A stretch of DNA of 37,675 bases from Desulfobulbus sp. (GTDB taxonomy: Bacteria > Desulfobacterota > Desulfobulbia > Desulfobulbales > Desulfobulbaceae): contig QZJD01000012.1 of assembly GCA_003604995.1 (NCBI GenBank), positions 1-37,675 on the forward strand, given 5' to 3'. Below are positions 1 through 8,153 of the stretch, one piece after another. Every line of letters begins with the position of its first letter. The stretch's first letter is position 1. The notes under the pieces are model-generated. The model was not told the origin of the DNA and searched no databases. It saw only the letters and a program-made list of their open reading frames with translations. The position numbers and the translations under genes are program-made.

Positions 1-511
1 GCCGGAAGGGATATTCGCAGTCCGGCGCGGTTTCCGCCTCGGGGCTGCCGGCGGACGGGAAGTCGCGGCGCAGGGGGTGCTGCCCCTGCGGCCAGGCCAG
101 GTGACGGGTCCAGCGCCGGCCGTCGGGATGATCAATGAAACGGACCCCGTACATGTCCTGAACATGGCGCTCCGGCCGGTCGGCGGCCGGATAAAAAGGG
201 GCCTGGGAGGTCAGTTCGGGCTTGTCCTCGGGCACCGCCGTCCGCACCAGCAGATGGCCGTCCCGGCCGAAAAAGAGCGCGGTGACCAGGAATCGCGGCG
301 GCCGGTGCTCCCCCCACACCGCGCACCAGCGCAGGTTCTCAGCAGCAGCGATCTCTGCCACCCGACCCCAGTTTTCCGGGTCCACCTCCAGGAGCAGCGC
401 TGGCCCGGCCGGAGCCGCCCCGGACCTGACCGCTATCCCGGCCCCGGCCAGCCGATCCGCCAGAACCCCAACCCGGCCCCCGGTCACCCGCCGTTCCTGC
501 CACCCGCTCAT
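1..511 (-). CDS. hyfG: Hyf/Hyc-type hydrogenase large subunit, NuoC-like N-terminal part (partial)
   Basis: I translated this from the minus strand; it starts at 511 and runs off the left edge of the window. A GGAG ribosome site lies about 7 bases before the ATG. About 170 residues are visible. They form a NuoC-like (complex I 30-kDa) domain, shown by the run ERHVQDMYGVRFIDHPDGRR and then a W..G.HPLRRDFP-like end, which are the usual landmarks of that family. In HyfG/HycE this domain is followed in the same chain by the NiFe catalytic domain, which would lie outside the window. The visible end (DCEYPFR) fits the linker into that domain, but the nickel-binding cysteines cannot be checked. It lies downstream of hyfF, separated by 340 bases of repeats, which is odd because the rest of the operon is tightly packed. 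A stand-alone NuoC-like subunit is the alternative. Confidence 0.8.
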   Translation of the reverse strand, partial: MSGWQERRVTGGRVGVLADRLAGAGIAVRSGAAPAGPALLLEVDPENWGRVAEIAAAENLRWCAVWGEHRPPRFLVTALFFGRDGHLLVRTAVPEDKPELTSQAPFYPAADRPERHVQDMYGVRFIDHPDGRRWTRHLAWPQGQHPLRRDFPSAGSPEAETAPDCEYPFR

Positions 512-550
512 CGCCGATCTCCTCTCGCCATGCCCTCGTCCTTTATAATC

Positions 551-666
551 CGGGGACAGATTGAATTTTTCGGCCAACCCCAGTGGGCTGAATTATTTTT
601 GCGGTATTTTGGCGGAAAATCATTTTATCCACGCCAGCCAAAGGAAAAATAAAATCAGTCCCCTCG
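551..666. repeat. REP-like palindromic unit A between hyfF and hyfG
   Basis: The left arm begins CGGGGACAGATTGAATTTTT and the right arm ends AAAATCAGTCCCCTCG. These pair as an imperfect inverted repeat around a central region that also has partly complementary AT-rich segments. GGGGACAGA/CAGTCCCC ends are, from memory, typical of dispersed palindromes spread by Y1 (REP-associated tyrosine) transposases. No transposase gene is present here, so mobility is inferred. Confidence 0.55.
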
Positions 667-690
667 CGTTTTGACTTTTCCTTGTAATGC

Positions 691-744
691 CAGGGACAGA
701 ATGATTTTCGCTCAAAGCCGCGAAAAAAATTCAGTCCCCTGAGG
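691..744. repeat. REP-like palindromic unit B
   Basis: A shorter, tighter version of unit A: CAGGGACAGAATGATTTTCGC at the left pairs with GCGAAAAAAATTCAGTCCCCTG at the right around a short loop. It lies 24 bases from unit A with the same end sequences, as in paired REP (BIME-like) arrangements. In the hyf transcript it would form a stable stem-loop upstream of hyfG. Confidence 0.55.
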
Positions 745-752
745 TTGTTGTA

Positions 753-844
753 CCCGAAACCCGAAACCCGAAACCCGAAACCCGAAACCCAAAACCCGAA
801 ACCCGAAACCCAAAACCCAAAACCGTAAACCGTATACCGTGTAC
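753..844. repeat. Heptad tandem repeat (CCCGAAA/CCCAAAA), G-quadruplex-capable
   Basis: Ten CCC tracts occur at exactly 7-base spacing, starting at 753, 760, 767, 774, 781, 788, 795, 802, 809 and 816. The spacers are GAAA or AAAA. The array then decays into ACCGTAAACCGTATACCGTG-like units up to 844. The complementary strand, which is the hyf mRNA sense strand, reads GGGTTTC/GGGTTTT, so four consecutive units satisfy a three-tetrad G-quadruplex pattern. It begins 8 bases after the hyfF stop codon. It is not CRISPR: units are 7 bases with no spacers. Confidence 0.85.
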
Positions 845-851
845 CTTTTCC

Positions 852-2318
852 TCACAACACCCCCTTCCCCACCACCATGATCGTCGCCTGGTCCAGCCAG
901 TCGACCAGAACCGCCGGGATCGAAATCCCCAGCCAGAGGACCAGGAGGAGATGGAGGATCACCGGCCACATGTTGGCCTTAACCGCGACCTGCCCCTCGG
1001 GCGCGTCGCCGTAGACCATCCGCTGCATGTGGCGGAACAGCCCGGCAAAGGCCACCGCGAGCCCGCTGAGCAGCGGGATCACCAGCCAGGGCGAGCTCTT
1101 CATGGTGGCGGTGAAGAGCAGAAACTCGCTGGCAAAGATGCCGAACGGGGGAAAGCCGGCCAGGGCCACGGTAGCGATCAGAAAGCACCAGCCGATGACC
1201 GGCTGGGTGTGGATCAGGCCGCGGATTTTTTCAATGGACTGGGAGCCCGCCACATGGCTGACGTGGCCGACGGTGACGAACAGTGCCGACTTGGTCAGCG
1301 AATGGACGATCATGTGCAGGAGCGCGCCGAAGGTGGCCATGGGCCCGCCCAGGCCGAAGGCAAAGGTCATCAGCCCCATGTGCTCGATGGATGAATAGCT
1401 GAACAGTCGCTTCACGTCCTGTTGCCGGTGGAGGAGCAGGCCCGCCACGGTGAAGGAGAGCAGGCCGAAGCCCATCATCATCGATCCGGCCAGGTTGGTG
1501 CCGATGGCCGGGTCGATGAGCATCTTGAAGCGGACCAGGGCGTAGAGGGCGATATTGAGGAGCAGGCCGGAGAGGATCGCGGACATCGGGGTCGGGCCCT
1601 CGGAATGGGCGTCCGGCAGCCAGTTGTGCAGGGGCACCAGGCCCACCTTGGTGCCGTAGCCGATGAGCAAAAAAACAAAGGCCAGGGTAAGTACGGCCGG
1701 GTCCATCTCGCCGGCGCGTTGGTGCAGGACGCTCCAGAGCAGGGCCTCGTCACTGCCGGGCAGGACGCGCTCGGCGGCAAAGTAGACCAGCACCGTGCCG
1801 AACAGGGCCTGGGCGATCCCCACCCCGCAGAGGATAAAGTATTTCCAGCCCGCCTCGATGGATTTGGGCGTGCGGTACAGGCTGACCAAAAGGACCGTGG
1901 CCAGGGTCGCGCCCTCCACCGCCACCCAGAGAACCCCCAGGTTGTTGGTGGAGAGCGCCACCAGCATGGTCAGGAGAAAGCCCTGGTACATGGCGTGATA
2001 GAGCCGCATCCGGCCCGCGTCCACCCGGCCGATCTTCAGTTCGTGGGCCATGTACGGCCCGGAAAAAATGGCGGTGGTCATCCCGACCAGGGCGTTTAAG
2101 AGGATCAGGTAGACGTTGAAGGCATCCACGTAGAAGAGCTTGCCGGGCGAGAGCAGAACCCCCTGGGCAAAGACCTCCAGGGCGAGGCGCACCGAGGCGG
2201 CAAAGGTGGCGATGGTGAAGAGCAGGTTGACCCAGCCCGCCGTGCGCTGTTGACCGATCAGGGCCAGGAGCAGGGTCCCGGCCAGGGGCAGGAGCAGGGT
2301 CAGGTAGAGGTAGATCAC
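852..2318 (-). CDS. hyfF: Hydrogenase-4 subunit F-like proton-channel protein
   Basis: A 488-residue polytopic membrane protein of the NuoN/NuoM/MrpD antiporter-like family. In group 4 hydrogenases this subunit forms part of the proton-pumping membrane arm. The family's key charged residues are visible: Glu135 in WVAVEGAT (the TM5 glutamate) and Lys224 in GTKVGLVPLHNWLPDAHSEG (the TM7 lysine), followed by the conserved SEGPTPMSA loop. Its length is close to E. coli HyfF. The start is a GTG at 2318 that overlaps the hyfE stop codon by four bases (GTGA), so the two are translationally coupled. It is the last gene of the packed block before the repeat-filled gap. HyfD-like annotation is possible because the antiporter subunits are homologous, but order and size favour HyfF. 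Confidence 0.88.
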   Translation of the reverse strand: MIYLYLTLLLPLAGTLLLALIGQQRTAGWVNLLFTIATFAASVRLALEVFAQGVLLSPGKLFYVDAFNVYLILLNALVGMTTAIFSGPYMAHELKIGRVDAGRMRLYHAMYQGFLLTMLVALSTNNLGVLWVAVEGATLATVLLVSLYRTPKSIEAGWKYFILCGVGIAQALFGTVLVYFAAERVLPGSDEALLWSVLHQRAGEMDPAVLTLAFVFLLIGYGTKVGLVPLHNWLPDAHSEGPTPMSAILSGLLLNIALYALVRFKMLIDPAIGTNLAGSMMMGFGLLSFTVAGLLLHRQQDVKRLFSYSSIEHMGLMTFAFGLGGPMATFGALLHMIVHSLTKSALFVTVGHVSHVAGSQSIEKIRGLIHTQPVIGWCFLIATVALAGFPPFGIFASEFLLFTATMKSSPWLVIPLLSGLAVAFAGLFRHMQRMVYGDAPEGQVAVKANMWPVILHLLLVLWLGISIPAVLVDWLDQATIMVVGKGVL

Positions 2319-2995
2319 TGGTCTCCCTCGCGCAGGCGGTTTAAGTGATCCACGTCCAGGGAGCCGATGCCGGCCCGGATCTGGAAGAAGAAGATGCCGA
2401 AGAGAATCGCCGCCACCAGCACGTCAAAGGCGACCCCCAGCTCCACCACCATGGGCATGCCGCTCGTTGAGACAATGGCCGAGAAGAAGAGGCCGTTTTC
2501 CATGGACATGAAGCCGATGACCTGGGCCACGGCCTTGCGCCGGGTGATGATCATCAGCATGCCGATCAGGATCACCGCAAGAGAGACGGCGATGGTGTTG
2601 CGGATGGAAAGCAGGGCGAGCTCGCGGATGGGCAGAACCACGTAGTAGCTGAACAGGACCAGGACGCCGGCGCCGATCATCACCAAAAGCGATCCGCCGA
2701 CCACCGTCTCCACCTGGCGGAAGATGTCCAGGCGCACCACCATCCGCCTGAGCTGCCAGGGGATGAAAAACACCTTAAGGCCCAGGGTCAGGGCCGCCGA
2801 GATATAGAGGTGGTGGCGGTCGTAGGTGGCGGCCATCATGATCGTGGCCAAAAACAGCAGCACCCCCTGCCAGGCAAAGGTGTTGATCAGGCCGAACAGC
2901 CTGCTCTGGGCGAGCAGGAGAAACGAGGTGAAGAGAATCAGCGAGGCCAGGGTGAGGATGACCTGTTCGGCCAGGGGGAGTCCGGAAAGGATCAT
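2315..2995 (-). CDS. hyfE: Hydrogenase-4 subunit E-like membrane protein
   Basis: A 226-residue membrane protein matching HyfE, which combines a NuoK-like helical bundle with extra helices. The C-terminal half has the typical GFMSMENGLFFSAI segment with a membrane glutamate, as in NuoK-like subunits, followed by a DVLVAAILFGIFFFQI helix. I place the start at the ATG at 2995, two bases after the hyfC stop. The open frame continues much further upstream, but that extension is an antisense-like reading inside hyfC, rich in Arg, Gly and Pro, and is not membrane protein. The gene overlaps hyfF by four bases. A fixed place in a five-gene packed operon supports the call. Confidence 0.88.
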   Translation of the reverse strand: MILSGLPLAEQVILTLASLILFTSFLLLAQSRLFGLINTFAWQGVLLFLATIMMAATYDRHHLYISAALTLGLKVFFIPWQLRRMVVRLDIFRQVETVVGGSLLVMIGAGVLVLFSYYVVLPIRELALLSIRNTIAVSLAVILIGMLMIITRRKAVAQVIGFMSMENGLFFSAIVSTSGMPMVVELGVAFDVLVAAILFGIFFFQIRAGIGSLDVDHLNRLREGDQ

Positions 2996-2997
2996 GA

Positions 2998-3939
2998 TCA
3001 GCGCTCCAGGATGACGTGGCTGAGGAGTCCGATCAGGCTGAGGATAAAGGCGAGGCTCAGGTACTGCGGCACCCGGAAGAGGCGCATCTTGGCAAGAGAG
3101 GTCTCGGTAACCGCCAGGATGATGCCCAGGAAAAACAGCTTGGCGGTGATGGCCAGAAGGCCCCAGCCGACGGCGGCGGGGGTGAAGGTCAGCCCCACGC
3201 CCCAGGGGATGAACAGGTTGGCGAGCAGCACCCCGTAGAGTAGGAGCTTCATCATCGCGGCCCACTCCATCAGGGCCAGGTGGCGGCTGCTGTACTCCAG
3301 GATCATCGCCTCGTGGGTCATGGTCAGTTCCAGATGGGTGGCCGGGTTGTCGATGGGCACCCTGCCGGTCTCGGCGACGGCCACCAGGGCCATGGCCAAG
3401 GCGGCGAAGATGAAGGAGGGGTAGAGCTGCGGGGGTTCCGTCGCCAGGTGGGCGATCACCGTGGAGAGGTTGGTGCTGGCCACGGTCATCGCCAGGGTGA
3501 AGACCGCCAGCAGCAGGGCCGGCTCGGCCAGGGAGGAGATGGTCATCTCCCGGGAAGAACCCATGCCGCCGAAGGCGGTGCCGACATCCATGCCGGCCAG
3601 GGCGAGAAAGAAGCGGGCCAGGGCGAAAAAGCCGATCAGGACGATGACATCGGCGATGGCCGAGGTGGGCAGCCCCACGGTGAGCAGGGGGACCACCGAG
3701 CCGGCCAGGGCGGTGACGCTGAAGACCATGTAGGGCGCGACCCGGAAGACCGGCGAGGCGGTCTCGGCGAGCACGACCTCCTTGCCGAACAGCTTGGCCA
3801 GGTCGCGGTACGGCTGCCAGGGCGGAGGGCCCTTGCGGTTTTGCAACCGGCACTTGAGCCATTTGACCCAGCCGGCCATGAGCGGCGCGGCCAGGAGAAA
3901 GAGCAGGGCCTGGGAAATGGCGAGCAGCCAGCCAATCAT
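2998..3939 (-). CDS. hyfC: Hydrogenase-4 subunit C-like (NuoH family) membrane anchor
   Basis: A 313-residue protein of the NuoH/HycD/HyfC family. This subunit anchors the catalytic arm to the membrane arm. The cytoplasmic loop NRKGPPPWQPYRDLAKLFGK at residues 34-53 is the family signature, and ETGRVPIDNPATHLELTM is the second conserved loop, carrying acidic residues that form the quinone-like cavity region in NuoH. About eight hydrophobic helices are visible. The start ATG at 3939 overlaps the hyfB stop by four bases. E. coli has hyfD next; here hyfE follows directly. Confidence 0.92.
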   Translation of the reverse strand: MIGWLLAISQALLFLLAAPLMAGWVKWLKCRLQNRKGPPPWQPYRDLAKLFGKEVVLAETASPVFRVAPYMVFSVTALAGSVVPLLTVGLPTSAIADVIVLIGFFALARFFLALAGMDVGTAFGGMGSSREMTISSLAEPALLLAVFTLAMTVASTNLSTVIAHLATEPPQLYPSFIFAALAMALVAVAETGRVPIDNPATHLELTMTHEAMILEYSSRHLALMEWAAMMKLLLYGVLLANLFIPWGVGLTFTPAAVGWGLLAITAKLFFLGIILAVTETSLAKMRLFRVPQYLSLAFILSLIGLLSHVILER

Positions 3940-5933
3940 ACGATCACCCAGAGCAGGAAGAGCAGCGTGAAAAACGAATAGGCCAGGTAGGCGCGGATAT
4001 TGCCGCCCTGGATCAGGGTGACCCGGCGGGCGGCGGCGAGCAGCAGCGCGCCCAGGGGCTGGTAGACCTTGAGCCAGGCCCAGTCACCGATTTTGAGGCG
4101 GTAGGCCCGGCCGGTGCCGGTGTCCTCCAGTCCCTCGCTCACCGACCAGACCGGCCGGAAAACCCTGCGCAGGGGCATGGAAAAGGCGGTGGCGGTGTAC
4201 TGCATCCGGGGCGACAGGGGGCCGAAACCGCAGTCCCAGGCTGCGCCGGTGCGGATCGGCGTCTGCTTACGCGGATGGAGGAGGAGATAGGCCAGCAGGC
4301 AGGCAAGGCCGATGCCGAGCAGGGTCAGCGGCGCTCCGTAGGAGGCCTGTCTTGGATCCATCGGGGTCAGCCATAGCCAGCCGTGCGCCGTGGCTTCCGG
4401 CAGGCCGTGCCCGAGCAGATCGCGGGCGATCCGGTTCAGCACTCCGACGGTCCAGGTGGGCAGGATCCCCAGGACCAGACAGAGCGCGGCCAGGATCCCC
4501 TGGGCGGTCAGCATCGCCGGCTGGGGGATGCGGGCCTTGCGGGCATGCCTGGAGCGGGGAAGGCCGAGGAAGGCGATCCCGTAGACCTTGACGAAACAGG
4601 CGGCGGCCAGGGCGCCGGTCAGGGCCAGTACCGCGGCGGCCAGGGGGATTAGCGAGCTGAGCACTCCGCCCTGCAGGGCCGATCCCTGCAACGCGGCCTG
4701 GAAGGTCAGCCATTCGGAGACAAAGCCGTTGAACGGCGGCAGGGCCGAGATGCTGATGCAGCCCACCAGGAAGCAGACCGCGGTGACCGGCATCCGCCGG
4801 ATCAGGCCGCCCATCTGTTCCAGGTCGTGTTCATGGCTCTGATGGATGATCGCGCCGGCCCCTAGAAAGAGCAGGCTCTTGAAGACGGCGTGGTTCAGGC
4901 AGTGATAGAGAGCGGCGATCAGGCCCAGGGTGGCGAGGCCCGGCAGAGCGCTGCCGGCGAAGATCATCGACAGGCCGAGGCCCATGTAGATGATCCCGAT
5001 GTTCTCGACGCTGTGATAGGCAAGCAGCCGCTTCAGGTCGTGCTGCATCAGGGCGTAAAGCACGCCGAGCAGGGCCGAGGCGCTGCCGATGAACAGGGTC
5101 AGCACCCCCCATTGCCAAAGGATATCCCCGAGCAGAAAATAGGTGAAGCGAATGAACCCGTAGACCGCGACCTTGAGCATCACCCCGGACATCAGGGCCG
5201 AGATGTGGGAGGGCGCCACCGGGTGCGCCTGGGGCAGCCAGACGTGCAGGGGCACCACCCCGGCCTTCATCCCGAAGCCGACAAAGGCGAGGAGAAAGGC
5301 GATGGTCGACCAGGAAGAGTCGAGCTGCGCCGAGGCCATGGCCGCGAAGGTGAAGCCGTCGCCAAAGGCGGCCAGCACTCCGTAGGCCAGGAGGATGCAC
5401 AGGCCGCCGACCTGGGCCATGAGCAGGTAGAGGAAGGCGGCAGCGCGGTTTTTGGCATGCTGGTGCTGGAAGGCGACCAGGAAATAGCTCGACACCGACA
5501 TGATCTCCCAGGAGGCCATGAAGGAAAAGGCATCCGCGGCCAGGACCAGCAGGTACATGCCGCCGACGAACAGGCCGGTAAAAAGGGTGAGTACCAGGAG
5601 AGGCTGCGGCCCGCCCTGATACTCACGGACATAGGTGGGACCGTAGAGGGAGACCACCAGGGTGATCAGGCCGATGATCGCGAGAAAGAATCCGGCCAGG
5701 GGGTCGAGACGGAGATGGCAGTGCAGCCAGGGCAGGCCGACAGGCAGCAGCAGCTCGGCGGGTTTTTCGGCAAAAAGGGCGAGGAAGCCGCCGGTGACGG
5801 CCGCAATGCCTGAGATAGCGAGCAGGAGAAAGGCGAGTCCTTTGAGGAGTCGATGGGAGCGATGGAAGGGGATCGGCGCGAGGGCCGAGGCCAGCGATGC
5901 CAGTACAGCCAGGATGGCGAGGTGTAAAGCCAT
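3936..5933 (-). CDS. hyfB: Hydrogenase-4 subunit B-like (NuoL family) proton-channel protein
   Basis: A 665-residue polytopic protein of the NuoL/HycC/HyfB family, close to the usual HyfB length. It carries the pumping-channel residues Glu143 (MASWEIMSVSSY) and Lys223 (GMKAGVVPLHVWLPQAHPVA). The core is followed by a C-terminal extension with a last membrane helix near the end (FFTLLFLLWVIV). It is the first gene of the minus-strand hyf operon. The region 5934-6274 in front of it is shared with the divergent gene at 6275, so the operon promoter should lie there. I looked for a sigma-54 type -24/-12 element, as known for E. coli hyf, and did not find one. No hyfA-like ferredoxin gene precedes it. 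Confidence 0.92.
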   Translation of the reverse strand: MALHLAILAVLASLASALAPIPFHRSHRLLKGLAFLLLAISGIAAVTGGFLALFAEKPAELLLPVGLPWLHCHLRLDPLAGFFLAIIGLITLVVSLYGPTYVREYQGGPQPLLVLTLFTGLFVGGMYLLVLAADAFSFMASWEIMSVSSYFLVAFQHQHAKNRAAAFLYLLMAQVGGLCILLAYGVLAAFGDGFTFAAMASAQLDSSWSTIAFLLAFVGFGMKAGVVPLHVWLPQAHPVAPSHISALMSGVMLKVAVYGFIRFTYFLLGDILWQWGVLTLFIGSASALLGVLYALMQHDLKRLLAYHSVENIGIIYMGLGLSMIFAGSALPGLATLGLIAALYHCLNHAVFKSLLFLGAGAIIHQSHEHDLEQMGGLIRRMPVTAVCFLVGCISISALPPFNGFVSEWLTFQAALQGSALQGGVLSSLIPLAAAVLALTGALAAACFVKVYGIAFLGLPRSRHARKARIPQPAMLTAQGILAALCLVLGILPTWTVGVLNRIARDLLGHGLPEATAHGWLWLTPMDPRQASYGAPLTLLGIGLACLLAYLLLHPRKQTPIRTGAAWDCGFGPLSPRMQYTATAFSMPLRRVFRPVWSVSEGLEDTGTGRAYRLKIGDWAWLKVYQPLGALLLAAARRVTLIQGGNIRAYLAYSFFTLLFLLWVIV

Positions 5934-6274
5934 GGGCGATACGCTCCGAACTCAAAGACGCAACTCGAAACGGAGAGCAAAGCGCGGCGCGCAGATCCGT
6001 TCCAAAAAACAGCCAAGCACGGCATGCCGGTCCTCTGCTTCCGTTTCGGACCGCAATGGTTCTACTATACCGGCGGGATCTCTCATCGACAATAATTTAT
6101 TTGAAAAGCATCGATCCCGGGCCGGGAGGGGGCCGGATGTAAAATGATCATCCGCCGCTCTTTTATTTTGTCTGTTGCTGCGGTATCTTGAAAAGAAGGA
6201 ATCCTGAGCGCATCCCTCGGGAAAAAGACGCCAGTGCCGGACAACGAATGAGATCACGGGAGGAACAAGGGCCA

Positions 6275-8116
6275 ATGCTGCCTGATGAACAGTTTTTCAG
6301 CCAGGATTTTTCCGCCGAAGCCGTCCTCCTGCGAAATATCCGGAAAAATCTCCTGGACCCGGCCGTTTCGGTCGATATTCCCGAGGGCCTCCACTTCTCA
6401 TTCAATCCTGAAATAGCGCAGATCTACATCACGCTCTTTCAGAGCGGCCTGCGCTCCATCCGCTGGGGAAGCAGAAGGAAAACCCTTTCGGAGACCATCC
6501 AGCGGGTCACGGAAAAACTCCGGGGCCACCGCGAATTCACCGCTTTTGCCGTGGCCGACCCCGGCCGCTGCCGGATTCTCTTTGAGGTGGTGACCGGCGA
6601 ATATCCGTGTGACCCCAGGAAGATTACAGTCATCGAACTTGGACCCGACCGCCTGGAGCCCGGCCTGCACGGATTAAAATTCCGATATGAGGGCAAGCCC
6701 TATTACTACATGCCCACCGATGCGGTGACCTGCGGCCTGATGACCATCAATCAGGTGTTCAGCCACCTGGCGCGACGGACCGGTATCGCAAAGAAGACCA
6801 GGCGTATCTCGGAGCGGGTGGCCATGATGCGGAGCCTGCCCACCGACTATGCCATCATCACCAGCTTTGCCTGCGTCAGTTTCGCGGAGCAAGCCCTGCC
6901 GCTCTACCGGGGCTATCCCGTCCCGATCCGCTTCGACCGGGAACGGCTCAGGGAGAGCCTGCTGGCCGGCTCGACCTGGATCCTCGACAACATGAAGCCC
7001 AACGGCCAGTTCCTTTATTTCTACGACGCGCTGACCGGGAGCGAGATCGACTTTCAGCACCCGAAGATGACCGATCCCCCGTACTACAATATCCTGCGCC
7101 ACTCCGGGGGGACGATAACCCTGCTGCGCGCCTTCGAGTTGACCGGCGAGACAAAGTACCTGGCCGGGGCGGAAAAATCCATCGAGTTTTTCCTGAGCGT
7201 TTTCCGGGAACATGCATACCAGGGCGAGTACGCCTGCTATCCTTTTTTCAACAAAAAGTCCAAGCTCGGCGGCGCCGGGATCGGGCTGGTGGCCCTGCTC
7301 CACTATTTCCGCCTTTCCGGCGACCAGCGGCATCGCGGATATATCGACGGCCTGGTGCGCCATATCCTGTCCAGGATTTCCGAATCCGGTGAGATGATCG
7401 GCTATTTCATCCATCCTCAATTCCATAACGGCGGGGAGATCACGGCTCCGGACGAACAGACCATGAAGGAGCTCTTCTCCTTCTACTATCCGGGCGAGGC
7501 CCTGTTGGGGCTGGCCCTCTACCTCCACCATGTTCCGGATATCGACCCGGGCCTCAGGGCGGCCGTTCTTGCCGGCAGCAAGCGGGCCCTGGATTTTTTG
7601 ATCCACGACCGCCCCAGAAAATACCACTACCTGTTCGAATCGCTGCCGGCCGACGGCTGGCTGATGCAGGCCATCGAGGAATGGGTGAAGATCGAGGGAT
7701 TCAGTGAGCAGGCGTACATCGACTTTGTCTTCAACGACGCCCAGGCCATGATCGATCATATGTACCAGGAGCACGACTCCCCTTATTTCGACTATGTCGG
7801 GTCCTTCTATTATCGGTACGGCGAGCACGCCTATCCGGACGGCGCCCGCTGCGAGGGGCTGATGGCGGCCTATTACCTGGCCCGCCATCTCGGCTACGAT
7901 GCCCGCGCCGCTCATCTGCTGAAATACCTGCGAAAGGCCGCCAAAAATCTCATGTATACCTGCAACACGCCGGAATCCGTTTATGCCCACTGCGATCCGG
8001 CAACAAGCATCAACAGCTTCCGCTTCAAGATGACCAGGCAGTGGGTGCGGGTCGATTCCGTCCAGCACACCGCCTGTTATTACGCCCGGCTCTACCCGGT
8101 CATGGAGGACGCATGA
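6275..8116 (+). CDS. AMMECR1-like plus alpha-toroid (six-hairpin) domain protein, function unknown
   Basis: I do not recognise a named gene. The product is 613 residues from the ATG at 6275, where a GGGAGGAACAAGGG ribosome site lies just upstream. A longer reading from TTG 6188 or ATG 6248 is possible. The first ~190 residues resemble AMMECR1: a YITLFQSGLRS strand, a central RCRILFEVVTGE strand, LEPGLHGLKFRYEGK and a MPTDAV loop match its fVTL..gLRGC, ieVS, iEPG.hGl and LPQV landmarks, but the LRGC cysteine is absent. The rest (about 240-610) has repeated helix pairs such as GGTITLLRAFELTGETKYLA and GEALLGLALYLHH, like (alpha/alpha)6 glycosidase or lanthionine-cyclase-type toroids. No signal peptide is seen, so it is probably cytoplasmic. 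corA follows 37 bases downstream. Confidence 0.75.
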   Translation: MLPDEQFFSQDFSAEAVLLRNIRKNLLDPAVSVDIPEGLHFSFNPEIAQIYITLFQSGLRSIRWGSRRKTLSETIQRVTEKLRGHREFTAFAVADPGRCRILFEVVTGEYPCDPRKITVIELGPDRLEPGLHGLKFRYEGKPYYYMPTDAVTCGLMTINQVFSHLARRTGIAKKTRRISERVAMMRSLPTDYAIITSFACVSFAEQALPLYRGYPVPIRFDRERLRESLLAGSTWILDNMKPNGQFLYFYDALTGSEIDFQHPKMTDPPYYNILRHSGGTITLLRAFELTGETKYLAGAEKSIEFFLSVFREHAYQGEYACYPFFNKKSKLGGAGIGLVALLHYFRLSGDQRHRGYIDGLVRHILSRISESGEMIGYFIHPQFHNGGEITAPDEQTMKELFSFYYPGEALLGLALYLHHVPDIDPGLRAAVLAGSKRALDFLIHDRPRKYHYLFESLPADGWLMQAIEEWVKIEGFSEQAYIDFVFNDAQAMIDHMYQEHDSPYFDYVGSFYYRYGEHAYPDGARCEGLMAAYYLARHLGYDARAAHLLKYLRKAAKNLMYTCNTPESVYAHCDPATSINSFRFKMTRQWVRVDSVQHTACYYARLYPVMEDA

Positions 8117-8153
8117 CCGGAACCGAACCGTGGTCGCCTGTCCGGGAGAACAG

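Noticed and set aside
753-844. CRISPR array
   Set aside because: Repeat unit is only 7 bases and contiguous; no spacers and no cas genes.
2996-3862. N-terminal extension of the hyfE reading frame up to 3862
   Set aside because: It is an out-of-frame reading inside hyfC, rich in Arg, Gly, Pro and His and without membrane helices; the ATG at 2995 gives a normal-sized HyfE.
5934-6274. Sigma-54 promoter in front of hyfB
   Set aside because: No TGGCAC-N5-TTGC-like element was found on the minus strand.
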